Assembly: GCF_900166655.1 (NCBI RefSeq)
Contig: NZ_FVZB01000006.1
Location: 434,001 to 498,000, forward strand
Source of the DNA: Halobacillus hunanensis
GTDB lineage: Bacteria; Bacillota; Bacilli; Bacillales; Halobacillaceae
Direction of reading: 5' to 3'
DNA length: 64,000 nucleotides
Part shown: positions 16,427 through 24,879 of the stretch, one piece after another
Layout of the letters: each line of letters opens with the position of its first letter
Position numbering within the stretch: position 1 is the stretch's first letter
Notes under the pieces: generated by a model
Seen by the model: only the letters and a program-made list of their open reading frames with translations
Told to the model about the DNA's origin: nothing
Database searches by the model: none
Program-made: the position numbers and the translations under genes

Positions 16427-18595
16427 ATGATGAACGATAGCCAGCTTACATCATTATTGAAAGAAATGACATTACACGAAAAAGTAGGACAGCTCGTCCA
16501 ACTAGCCACTCCTTTCTTCAAAGGAGCATCTGACCAAGGACAAATTACTGGCCCTATGCAAGAAATGGGACTCAGTCACGAAGACATTGAAAATACGGGT
16601 TCCGTGTTAGGAGCTTCCGGCGCCAAAGAAACCATAGCTATTCAAAGAAAGCATTTGGAAGACAACCGATTAGGGATTCCTTTGCTATTTATGTCTGATA
16701 TTGTGCACGGCTTTAGAACGATCTTTCCTGTACCACTCGCGATCGGGTGTTCATGGGATTTAGATTTAGCAGAAAAAAGTGCAGCTTTGGCAGCAAAAGA
16801 AGCGGCGGTTTCTGGTGTTCATGTTACCTTTGCTCCGATGGTCGATTTATCAAGAGAACCACGATGGGGCCGTGTGATGGAAAGCACGGGTGAAGATACA
16901 TACTTGAACAGTGAATTTGCCCGATCTTTCGTCAGAGGTTTCCAAGGTGATTTACAACAGGATGCTTACAAAGTTGCTTCCTGTGTAAAGCACTTTGCTG
17001 CTTATGGCGCTCCCGAGGGAGGGCGTGATTACAATACGGTCGATATGTCTGAATGGATGCTGCGCGAATCCTATTTACCCGCTTACAAAGCCGCCCTCGA
17101 TGAAGGTTGTGAGATGGTTATGACGGCCTTCAACATCTTAAATGGAGTCCCTTCCACAGGGAATAAATGGTTAATGAGGGAGCTGTTAAGGGATGAGTGG
17201 AATTTTGACGGGGCATTAATCTCTGACTGGGGTGCCGTTAAGGAATTAATCCCCCACGGAGTAGCGCAGGATGAAAAGGAAGCAGCCCTTCAGACCCTCC
17301 GTGCTGGAGTCGATATTGAAATGATGATGTCCTGCTACTTTAAACATGCCAGCCAGCTTGTTGAGGAAGGACTATTAGAGGAAAGTACGATTGATGAAGC
17401 TGTTCTGAGAATCCTCCGCTTAAAAAACAAGCTAGGCCTCTTTGAAAATCCATATCGTGAAGCAGACGAAGCAGATGAAAAAAACTTTATCCTTACTCCT
17501 GAGCATCGACAAGCGGCACGTGAACTTGCAGGCAAGTCTGTTGTATTGCTTAAGAATGAACAAGCACTGCCATTAAGTAATAAGAAGAAGGTCGCACTGA
17601 TTGGTCCCTTTGCCCACAATACAGATATCCTCGGGCCGTGGTCCTGGGGAGGCTCCGCAGAAGATACGATCACACTAGATGCCGGTATGAAGCAGTATTT
17701 GAACGCAGACTATTTACTAGTTTCTGAAGGTTCCGGTATTGAGACCGGCACTGAGCAGCAGCTGCAGGAAGCAATGCAAATAGCTTCAAAAGGTGAAGTC
17801 ATCGTAGCAGCGCTTGGAGAGCACTCTGATATGAGCGGGGAAGCTGGTTCGCGTGCAGATATCCGAATTCCTGAAATTCAATTAGAATTGCTGAAACAAC
17901 TAAAGTCACTCGGAAAACCAGTTATAGCCGTGTTATTCAACGGGCGCCCATTAGATGTAAGAGAGATAATTGAGCATGCAGATGCTGTGTTGGAAGCCTG
18001 GTATCCCGGCACAGAAGGCGGGAATGCTGTTGCTGATATTTTATTTGGTGACGTGAACCCATCAGGGAAGCTCTCCATGTCTTTCCCCTACTCCGTAGGA
18101 CAAGTGCCAGTCTATTACAACCAATTTAATACCGGGCGCCCTAAAGATGCCCCAGACGCTCAAATCCGTTTCGTTTCTCAATATTTAGATATCCCAAATG
18201 AAGCATTGTTTCCATTTGGTTACGGTTTAAGTTACAGTACCTATCACTATAGTGAAATGTCTCTTTCAACTGAACAAATCACACCAACCGAGAAGTTAAC
18301 GGTTCATGTGGATATCAAGAATACCGGCTCAATGGCTGGAGAAGAAATCGTTCAGCTTTATATTCGTGATTTAGTAGGAGAAGTGGTCAGACCGCTTAAA
18401 GAATTAAAGGATTTTACAAAAGTCACCCTCCAGCCTGGTGAAACAACAACCGTAGAGTTTACGATAGATGAAAGTCAGTTACGTTACTATCACACGGATC
18501 TTGATTATAAGAGTGACAGTGGTGAGTTTGAGGTATTTGTCGGTCCCAACAGCAGAGATGTCCAATCAAGAAAATTTAAGTTAGGGAACGTTTAG
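16427..18595 (+). CDS. GH3 beta-glucosidase, probably acting on beta-1,2-gluco-oligosaccharides
   Basis: A 722-residue cytoplasmic enzyme (no signal peptide) with the bacterial three-domain GH3 layout: barrel with LLFMSDIVHGFRT and KHFAAYG, the nucleophile in LISDWG (Asp267), an alpha/beta sandwich with GEHSDMSGEAGSR, and a C-terminal fibronectin-III-like domain starting near VHVDIKNTGSMAGEE. Length and nucleophile position are close to Listeria Lin1840, a sophorose-preferring enzyme. The ATG at 16427 has AGGAGGG five bases upstream; an earlier ATG would lie within the promoter. Divergent from the ABC operon and sharing its operator, it probably releases glucose from imported oligosaccharides. 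The exact linkage is inferred. Confidence 0.85.
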   Translation: MMNDSQLTSLLKEMTLHEKVGQLVQLATPFFKGASDQGQITGPMQEMGLSHEDIENTGSVLGASGAKETIAIQRKHLEDNRLGIPLLFMSDIVHGFRTIFPVPLAIGCSWDLDLAEKSAALAAKEAAVSGVHVTFAPMVDLSREPRWGRVMESTGEDTYLNSEFARSFVRGFQGDLQQDAYKVASCVKHFAAYGAPEGGRDYNTVDMSEWMLRESYLPAYKAALDEGCEMVMTAFNILNGVPSTGNKWLMRELLRDEWNFDGALISDWGAVKELIPHGVAQDEKEAALQTLRAGVDIEMMMSCYFKHASQLVEEGLLEESTIDEAVLRILRLKNKLGLFENPYREADEADEKNFILTPEHRQAARELAGKSVVLLKNEQALPLSNKKKVALIGPFAHNTDILGPWSWGGSAEDTITLDAGMKQYLNADYLLVSEGSGIETGTEQQLQEAMQIASKGEVIVAALGEHSDMSGEAGSRADIRIPEIQLELLKQLKSLGKPVIAVLFNGRPLDVREIIEHADAVLEAWYPGTEGGNAVADILFGDVNPSGKLSMSFPYSVGQVPVYYNQFNTGRPKDAPDAQIRFVSQYLDIPNEALFPFGYGLSYSTYHYSEMSLSTEQITPTEKLTVHVDIKNTGSMAGEEIVQLYIRDLVGEVVRPLKELKDFTKVTLQPGETTTVEFTIDESQLRYYHTDLDYKSDSGEFEVFVGPNSRDVQSRKFKLGNV

Positions 18596-18800
18596 ATTAG
18601 CAAACTTCTCAGGCACCCGCTATGGCATGAACTTTTGCTCCAATTTGTTAGTTGAGTCTCACTATCGGGGGTGCAGTTCAATTTTTCCTCCCCTCTTGCC
18701 CATCTTATTAATAGTACTACAATCATGACACGAGACTCTTTATGATTATGGTACAATGACCTTTAATGAAATGAACTATGCAAAAGAGGTGTAAGCTGCA

Positions 18801-19757
18801 ATGTATAACGAACCAATTTTTCTACAACCAGAATTTAAAGAACGAATCTGGGGTGGCACGAAATTGAACGAGATCTTCAATTATGATATCCCCTTTGAAA
18901 ATACAGGAGAGTGCTGGGGGATTTCCGGCCATGCCAACGGAGCCAATCGAATAAAAAATGGCCCGCTGCAAGGTAGCACGTTAGCCGAAGCCTGGAGCCA
19001 GCATCGCGAGCTTTTCGGCAATGAAGAGGGAGCGGAATTTCCATTGCTCGTGAAAATTCTCGATTCGAAAAGAGACTTATCTGTTCAAGTGCATCCGGAT
19101 GACACCTATGCTCGTGAAATCGAAAAGGAGAACTACGGTAAAACAGAGTGCTGGTATGTGATAGATTGTGAAGAAGGTGCCGAAATTATTTTCGGTCATC
19201 ATGCGAAAAGCCAAGAACAATTGGCATCCATGGTGGAACAAGGTGAATGGGATGAGTTGCTTCACCGTATCCCCGTCAAACCGGGGGACTTCTATTATGT
19301 ACCAAGCGGAACCATTCATGCGATTGGGGAAGGCATTCAAATATTAGAAACGCAGCAAAGTTCGGATATTACGTATCGTGTATATGACTACGATCGTACA
19401 GATAATAATGGTAAAAAACGTGTACTGCATTTAGACCGCTCGCTTGACGTCACGAATGTGCCACACGAGAATCCAACCCTCGAACGCTCACAATGGACTG
19501 AGGACGGGATAAAGAAGGAGAAACTAGTCGAGGAAGCTTATTTCACAGTTCATCACTGGAGTTTAGAAGAAAAGAGCCACGGTATTACGCCTGAGACCTA
19601 TCAACTGTTCAGCGTAATAGACGGTGAAGGAACGCTAACGACCGAAATAGGGATTTTTTCTTTTGCAAAAGGAGATCATTTCATCATCCCTGCAACCGTT
19701 GAATCTTATACGCTTGAAGGCACAGCCTCCTTCATTACATCTGTTTCAAATAAATAA
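18801..19757 (+). CDS. manA: Mannose-6-phosphate isomerase, class I
   Basis: A 318-residue cupin enzyme interconverting mannose-6-phosphate and fructose-6-phosphate. Zinc ligands are visible: Gln96 and His98 in SVQVHPDD, Glu116 in KTECWYV and the histidine in GTIHAIGEG. The length is that of the short Bacillus-type ManA/Pmi. It is transcribed alone from upstream of 18800 (TACAAT at 18752-18757 is a possible -10) and is convergent to the fructokinase gene. Many Bacillus genomes pair manA with a ROK fructokinase, as here. Confidence 0.92.
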   Translation: MYNEPIFLQPEFKERIWGGTKLNEIFNYDIPFENTGECWGISGHANGANRIKNGPLQGSTLAEAWSQHRELFGNEEGAEFPLLVKILDSKRDLSVQVHPDDTYAREIEKENYGKTECWYVIDCEEGAEIIFGHHAKSQEQLASMVEQGEWDELLHRIPVKPGDFYYVPSGTIHAIGEGIQILETQQSSDITYRVYDYDRTDNNGKKRVLHLDRSLDVTNVPHENPTLERSQWTEDGIKKEKLVEEAYFTVHHWSLEEKSHGITPETYQLFSVIDGEGTLTTEIGIFSFAKGDHFIIPATVESYTLEGTASFITSVSNK

Positions 19758-19760
19758 ACT

Positions 19761-19803
19761 AGAAGCCAGCTTCCAAGGCGCTCCTGGAAGCTGGCTTCTT
19801 TTC
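19761..19803. terminator. Bidirectional terminator between manA and the fructokinase gene
   Basis: A perfect 15-bp stem (AGAAGCCAGCTTCCA at 19761-19775 with its complement at 19785-19799) has a 9-base loop and a T tract. Confidence 0.92.
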
Positions 19804-19808
19804 TACCT

Positions 19809-20678
19809 TTATGAGTTTGCCGCTAGCAAAAGCGCTCCCTTAATCCCGGCTTCGTCCGTCAATCCCGGCGGAACAATATAATCATCAATATGCTCCGGGG
19901 ACAATAGCGGTGAGCTGACATAGCCCGCAAGCATGTCCACTACTTGGTTACGAATCAGGCCAAAGAGATGCGCTTGCTGCATGACACCTCCACCCATAAT
20001 AATCCGCGCTGGGGATAGAATGTAAATGTAATTCACGAGAGCCTGAGCTAAATAATACGCTTCGATTTCCCACACTTTTTCATCATCAGCCAATTCCTTA
20101 CCTGCTTTTCCCCAGCGTTTCTCAATCGCAGGCCCAGCTGCCATCCCTTCTAAACAGTCCTGGTGGTAAGGGCAGGCACCGCCAAATGAATCATCCTCAT
20201 GGCGTTTGATTGCAATATGACCCATTTCTGGATGGGACAATCCCTTTAATGTAGCCCCATTCACGATCGCCCCGGCGCCGATGCCTGTACCGACCGTAAT
20301 ATAGAGACAGGATTCTACATCCTTTGCATTTCCCCACGCCGCCTCTGATAAAGCGGCCACATTCACGTCGGTATCGACCTTCACAGGTACAGCCAATTCA
20401 TCAGCCAGACTCTGAACGAGCGGGAAGTCTACCCAGTCGATTTTAGGTGTTTGCTGGATGGTTCCGTAACTGTCGCTCTGTTCATTCACATCAATCGGTC
20501 CGAAACTTCCGATCCCTAATTGTTCAATCTCTTGACCTTTAAAAAATTCGTAGACTGCCGGCATCGTAATGTCCGGATGTTGAGTAGGGATGACTGTTTT
20601 CTCAAAAACATCCCCTGCTTCATTACCAATGGCACACACAAATTTGGTGCCGCCCGCTTCAATCGCTCCTATTCTCAT
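19809..20678 (-). CDS. ROK-family fructokinase
   Basis: A 289-residue sugar kinase. ATP-binding start IGAIEAGGTKF, substrate loop SFGPIDV, VDTDVNVAALSEAAWG, ITVGTGIGAG, and the ROK zinc site GH...RHEDDSFGGACPYHQDCLEG. These match GmuE/ScrK-type fructokinases that phosphorylate fructose to fructose-6-phosphate. It is the last gene of the sucrose operon, 18 bases after the hydrolase, where it uses the fructose half released from sucrose-6-phosphate. Confidence 0.9.
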   Translation of the reverse strand: MRIGAIEAGGTKFVCAIGNEAGDVFEKTVIPTQHPDITMPAVYEFFKGQEIEQLGIGSFGPIDVNEQSDSYGTIQQTPKIDWVDFPLVQSLADELAVPVKVDTDVNVAALSEAAWGNAKDVESCLYITVGTGIGAGAIVNGATLKGLSHPEMGHIAIKRHEDDSFGGACPYHQDCLEGMAAGPAIEKRWGKAGKELADDEKVWEIEAYYLAQALVNYIYILSPARIIMGGGVMQQAHLFGLIRNQVVDMLAGYVSSPLLSPEHIDDYIVPPGLTDEAGIKGALLLAANS

Positions 20679-20696
20679 TACGTCAGTTCCTTTCCC

Positions 20697-22127
20697 TTAA
20701 AAATGAATCACATCGTCTCTCAAACTCCAAACCTTCACATTCGCAGCAGCAGACTCCCTCGGCTTTACTTCAAACGTCCTCACGTCCGGATCAGCAAACA
20801 GTCGTGAGGTGAACACTTCCTCTCCGTCATTTACGAAAATTTCTACTGAAGAACGATCGATGTAAAACTGCAGCTGTTGCACTCCTTGTGGCAGTCGGCA
20901 GCTGCGTGATTCAACCGTCCCATCTTGACCAGGGCGTGAGAGGATCAGCAGACCATTATCTCGTTCGTAAACCAAATGTGTGCAGTTGAACAGATTGACC
21001 TTTTCAATCGGTCCATCTATTTGTACTTCGGACACCCTGTCAATAGTAAAATCAGCTTGTTCCGTTATTTGTTCATCATAGCGTTGCACCTTGCGCAGAT
21101 CCGTTAATTCTTCAACAGGACGCTGGATTAACTTGCCTTGTTCAAGACTCAACTCCCTCGGAACCGTCATACAGTGAACCCAATGGTACTGATGCGTCGG
21201 CTGGGTTTTTTCCTCCGGATCAGGACACCCCATCCAGCCAACTAACAGGCGTCTGCCTTTTTCATCACACGTCGTCTGCGGAGCATAAAAATCAAAGCCG
21301 CGGTCAAGTTCTTCAAAACGGTTATGCTGAAATTGCGCTTGCTGGTAATCTAATTTTCCTACCACATAGCCTGTTTGATAAAGATTGTTATAATCAATCC
21401 CATCAGCTTCGACGCCTTGCGGGGAAAAGAGAAGCACCTCTTTTCCGTTTAAAGTAAACAGATCAGGACACTCCCACATGTAGCCCAAATAACCGCATTC
21501 TTCCCTGGTCGAATGCGATAATTCACCTCTAAACTCCCATTCTTTCGCATCTTTTGATTCAAACAGAACAACACATCCATAGTGATCCTCCGTTTGGGCT
21601 CCAACTACCATGTACCACTGCCCGTCATGCTTCCACACTTTTGGATCACGGAAATGCGGCGTGTATCCTTGCGGCAGTTCAATTTCGACACCATTTTTAA
21701 CAAAATGAATGCCATCAATCGATTCAGCCGAGCATTGATAGGTTTGCCGCTGACCATTATCATCTTTCACATTCCCAGTATAATAGATTTTCATTTTTCC
21801 GTCATAATCAATTGCACTGCCTGAATAGCAGCCGCTTCTATCAAACCAATCACTTGGCGTCAGGGCGGTTGGTTCTAATTTCCAATCGATGAGATTAACA
21901 GAGCTGAAATGGCCCCAGAACTTTGCACCGTGCCCCGTGTGAAATGGCATCCATTGAAAGTATAGATGGTAAGTGCCCTGCCACTGGATCCAGCCGTTCG
22001 GATCGTTGAGCAGTCCGACTGGAGGAGACATGTGAAACGCCTGCCTGTAAGGATCTTGCCTTACAATTTCCTGATATGTTTCGATAGCTGTATCTGCTTG
22101 TTCTCTTAACCTTCGATCATTGCTCAT
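20697..22127 (-). CDS. scrB: Sucrose-6-phosphate hydrolase (GH32)
   Basis: A 476-residue cytoplasmic GH32 enzyme. Nucleophile Asp42 in LLNDPNGW, the transition-state FRDPKVW motif, and the acid/base Glu in MWECPDLF are all present; a C-terminal beta-sandwich (FYIDRSSVEIFVNDGE) follows. No signal peptide. It splits sucrose-6-phosphate, made by the PTS permease encoded just upstream, into glucose-6-phosphate and fructose. A stem-loop lies between scrA and scrB. Confidence 0.93.
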   Translation of the reverse strand: MSNDRRLREQADTAIETYQEIVRQDPYRQAFHMSPPVGLLNDPNGWIQWQGTYHLYFQWMPFHTGHGAKFWGHFSSVNLIDWKLEPTALTPSDWFDRSGCYSGSAIDYDGKMKIYYTGNVKDDNGQRQTYQCSAESIDGIHFVKNGVEIELPQGYTPHFRDPKVWKHDGQWYMVVGAQTEDHYGCVVLFESKDAKEWEFRGELSHSTREECGYLGYMWECPDLFTLNGKEVLLFSPQGVEADGIDYNNLYQTGYVVGKLDYQQAQFQHNRFEELDRGFDFYAPQTTCDEKGRRLLVGWMGCPDPEEKTQPTHQYHWVHCMTVPRELSLEQGKLIQRPVEELTDLRKVQRYDEQITEQADFTIDRVSEVQIDGPIEKVNLFNCTHLVYERDNGLLILSRPGQDGTVESRSCRLPQGVQQLQFYIDRSSVEIFVNDGEEVFTSRLFADPDVRTFEVKPRESAAANVKVWSLRDDVIHF

Positions 22128-22148
22128 ACAATTCCTCCACCTTCATGG

Positions 22149-22186
22149 AAAAAGAAGACCCAGTAGACGCTACCAGGTCCTTTTTC
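22149..22186 (-). terminator. Intercistronic stem-loop between scrA and scrB
   Basis: An imperfect hairpin flanked by A and T tracts (AAAAAGAAGACCCAGTA / TACCAGGTCCTTTTT) lies between the two genes. It would act as a partial terminator or mRNA end, setting the ratio of permease to hydrolase. Confidence 0.55.
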
Positions 22187-22198
22187 ACTATAATCACA

Positions 22199-23602
22199 CT
22201 ACTTCTCGCTGATCTTATGTTCTTTATCACTAAACCCGAACAGGTACGTTAAGACAAAGGAAACGGCAATTGCTACAATATTAACAAGCACGTAGTAGAA
22301 TATTTGCTCGTTCAAGTAAAGCAGTGTTCCCGGAATAACGGTAATCGCCATCCCTGTTGCCTTCAATTCTAGAATAGCAGCTAAGAACCCGCTGATACCT
22401 CCACCGATCAGCCCCATTATAAATGGCTTTCCATAACGTAAGTTAACACCAAAGATCGCTGGCTCTGTAATACCAAGAAAGGCAGAGATGGATGAAGGGA
22501 AAGCTAAAGCCTTTAGCTTGTTAGACTGCGTTTTCACACCGACAGCTAAGGCTGCTCCACCTTGGGCTGCAATAGCCCCTGTAACAATAGGATTAAACGG
22601 GTTGTATCCTAAATTCTCAAGCAGTTGTATTTCCAGAAAGTTGAAAATATGATGAACACCCGTAATTACAATCACTTGGTTAAAGAACCCAATAATGAGG
22701 CCGCTTAATCCAAATGGAAGACCTAACAGGGCAAGTGTTCCTGAGAAAATCCAATTCTCTACTAAGTGTAAGATTGGGCCAAGAACCATAAGGGACAGCA
22801 CAATCATCACAAGCAGCACGAGAAATGGCGTTACGATCAGATCAAGAGCTTCTGGCACCCGCTTCCGACACCATCTTTCAAATTTAGACCCTACAATTCC
22901 GGCAAAAAACGCTGGTAAAACTGATCCTTGATAACCAATGACAGGAATAAATCCTAGAAAATAAATCGGTTCAGCTGTTCCGCCTGCTACTGCCCAGGCA
23001 TTCGGTAATGACGGGGATACAAGCATAAGCCCAAGAACCAGTCCTATAATTGGTGTCCCACCGAACACTCTGAATGTGGACCAAGCCACGAGAGCTGGCA
23101 AGAAAACAAAGGCTGTATCTGTTAATACCTGTGTAAACAGAAGGAAGTTTTCCGAAATGTCTTCAGGCGCCAAACCAAACAAAGATAATACCGCTTCTTG
23201 CGTGAGCAGACCGCGAAGCCCCATGAATAAACCCGTGGCTACGAGTACTGGAATAATCGGGACAAACACATCCCCAAACGTACGAATGGCTCGTTGAAAA
23301 GCGTTTCCCTGCTTCGCCGTTTCCTCTTTCATCTCCGATTTTGATGTCCCAGTGACTCCTTGGTTTGTGACTTCTTCATAAATCCGATTTACTGTCCCTG
23401 TGCCAAAAATAATTTGATACTGTCCAGAGTTGTAAAAGGCGCCCTTCACTTTATCGATCTCCTCAACAGCTTCCACGTTAACTTGTTCGCGGTCATGCAC
23501 CATGATCCGCAGCCGTGTAGCACAGTGGGCAATCGATTGAATGTTGTCCTCTCCACCGACTGACTCAATAACCTGCTTAGCAATTTCTGAATTACTAGCC
23601 AT
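22199..23602 (-). CDS. scrA: Sucrose-specific PTS enzyme IIBC
   Basis: A 467-residue membrane protein: an N-terminal EIIB domain with the phospho-Cys27 in SIAHCATRLR, a short linker (about residues 85-105), then an EIIC domain of about ten segments with the GITEPAIFGVNLRYG motif. No EIIA domain is fused, so phosphate must come from a shared EIIA of the glucose type. Neighbouring GH32, fructokinase and LacI-type genes point to sucrose. The ATG has GGAGGATC upstream, and three palindromic operators lie in the 180 bases before it. Confidence 0.9.
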   Translation of the reverse strand: MASNSEIAKQVIESVGGEDNIQSIAHCATRLRIMVHDREQVNVEAVEEIDKVKGAFYNSGQYQIIFGTGTVNRIYEEVTNQGVTGTSKSEMKEETAKQGNAFQRAIRTFGDVFVPIIPVLVATGLFMGLRGLLTQEAVLSLFGLAPEDISENFLLFTQVLTDTAFVFLPALVAWSTFRVFGGTPIIGLVLGLMLVSPSLPNAWAVAGGTAEPIYFLGFIPVIGYQGSVLPAFFAGIVGSKFERWCRKRVPEALDLIVTPFLVLLVMIVLSLMVLGPILHLVENWIFSGTLALLGLPFGLSGLIIGFFNQVIVITGVHHIFNFLEIQLLENLGYNPFNPIVTGAIAAQGGAALAVGVKTQSNKLKALAFPSSISAFLGITEPAIFGVNLRYGKPFIMGLIGGGISGFLAAILELKATGMAITVIPGTLLYLNEQIFYYVLVNIVAIAVSFVLTYLFGFSDKEHKISEK

Positions 23603-23628
23603 GATAGATCCTCCTTTTTTATTATATG

Positions 23629-23770
23629 TGTAATCGATTACATATTGAATAAAATAAAAAATTCTTGTATGAAGTTGATAAAATAGGGAATCGATTACAC
23701 ATTAGGCAAAAAATAAACTGAAGCGTTTACATCTGATTTAAAATAATTCATGTGTAATCGATTACACATG
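23629..23770 (-). promoter_or_regulatory. Sucrose operon promoter with three ScrR-type operators and a cre-like site
   Basis: Operators built on TGTAATCGATTACA lie at 23629-23642 (perfect), 23686-23699 (right half perfect, left half GGGAATC) and 23753-23766 (perfect, inside a 22-bp perfect palindrome 23749-23770). A minus-strand promoter, TTGCCT (23709-23704) and TATTTT (23685-23680) with an 18-base spacer, encloses the middle operator. A cre-like element for CcpA lies at 23718-23731 (AAGCGTTTACA core). Confidence 0.78.
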
Positions 23771-23784
23771 AACTTTATCTAGTA

Positions 23785-24774
23785 CTATACACTATCTCTG
23801 CGAATCAGTCTATAGTTTTGCACAATTTTATCTTCTATTTGTTGGTTTTTCATTTGCGCCAGCAGACTCCCCGCAGCTTTTCTTCCCGCCTCTTTGTTAT
23901 GATATTCGACCGTAGTTAACGATGGCGTCACATACTTTGATAAAGCAGAAGCTCCAATCCCAGCAACAGCAACGTCTCCTGGAATGCTGTACCCCTGTTC
24001 TTTTAAATATTCCATCGCCCCAATTGCCATCCTGTCCGTTACGACAAATACAGCATCAGGCACATCCCTCCCGCACTCCTTAAGGATGGCTTTCATGCCT
24101 TCATAACCTGATTCAATACTAAAGTCACCAACCGCCATCAAACGCTCCTCCACAGAAAACCCGTTCTCCTCAAGTGCATCGACATAAGCTTGTTTCCTCA
24201 ATCCGCCGACAGCCGGATCATCTTCACCGACCCCGATGAAGGCAATACGCTGGTAGCCCTTTTGAATTATCATATTAGTCATATCTACGGCAGCATTGTA
24301 GTCATCATAGACGACGGAAGGAAAACCGGGCAGTTCCTGTCCAAGCGAAATAAACGGCAAATTGGTTTCACTGATAGCTTGAATTAAGCGATCATTCACA
24401 TTCGTCGAAAGCAATATTATCCCGTCTACCTGCCTGCTCTTTAACAAGCGTACGTATTCAATTTCTTTTTCCTTATCGAGCTCTGTATCCGTCAGTAGAA
24501 TTTGAAAGTTTTCCCTGGATAATACTTCATTTATTCCACCTACAACACGACTTGCCGTTTCTGTACTGATTTTAGGAAGAATCACTCCGATGACCCCGGA
24601 CTTTTTCGTCCGCAACGACTTCGCTGAAACACTTGGCACATATCCTGTTTCTTCCACAATTCTAAGTATTCTCTTTCTCACGTCTTCACTTGCGTATCCG
24701 CTATTATTCAGCACTCGGGAAACTGTCGTGCGTGATACGTTAGCCATTTTTGCGATGTCATTTATTGTAGTCAT
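23785..24774 (-). CDS. LacI-family repressor of the sucrose operon (ScrR type)
   Basis: A 329-residue regulator with the N-terminal helix-turn-helix TINDIAKMANVSRTTVSRVL, the hinge SAKSLRTKKSGVIGVI and a sugar-sensing core. It lies directly upstream of scrA on the same strand; its stop is only 14 bases from the outermost palindrome. The palindromes TGTAATCGATTACA have the length and central CG step of LacI-type operators, so it probably represses scrA-scrB-fructokinase. The inducer in this family is usually fructose or sucrose-6-phosphate. The C-terminus is normal (RLIRRDS). Confidence 0.88.
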   Translation of the reverse strand: MTTINDIAKMANVSRTTVSRVLNNSGYASEDVRKRILRIVEETGYVPSVSAKSLRTKKSGVIGVILPKISTETASRVVGGINEVLSRENFQILLTDTELDKEKEIEYVRLLKSRQVDGIILLSTNVNDRLIQAISETNLPFISLGQELPGFPSVVYDDYNAAVDMTNMIIQKGYQRIAFIGVGEDDPAVGGLRKQAYVDALEENGFSVEERLMAVGDFSIESGYEGMKAILKECGRDVPDAVFVVTDRMAIGAMEYLKEQGYSIPGDVAVAGIGASALSKYVTPSLTTVEYHNKEAGRKAAGSLLAQMKNQQIEDKIVQNYRLIRRDSV

Positions 24775-24879
24775 ACTTGATCCTCCATCATTTTCATCTC
24801 TACAACTATTTTATGGGAAAAGGAATGGGATGTCTAACCAAGTCTGGCAGTAACACTAAAAGCGAATAGGTCACACTCA

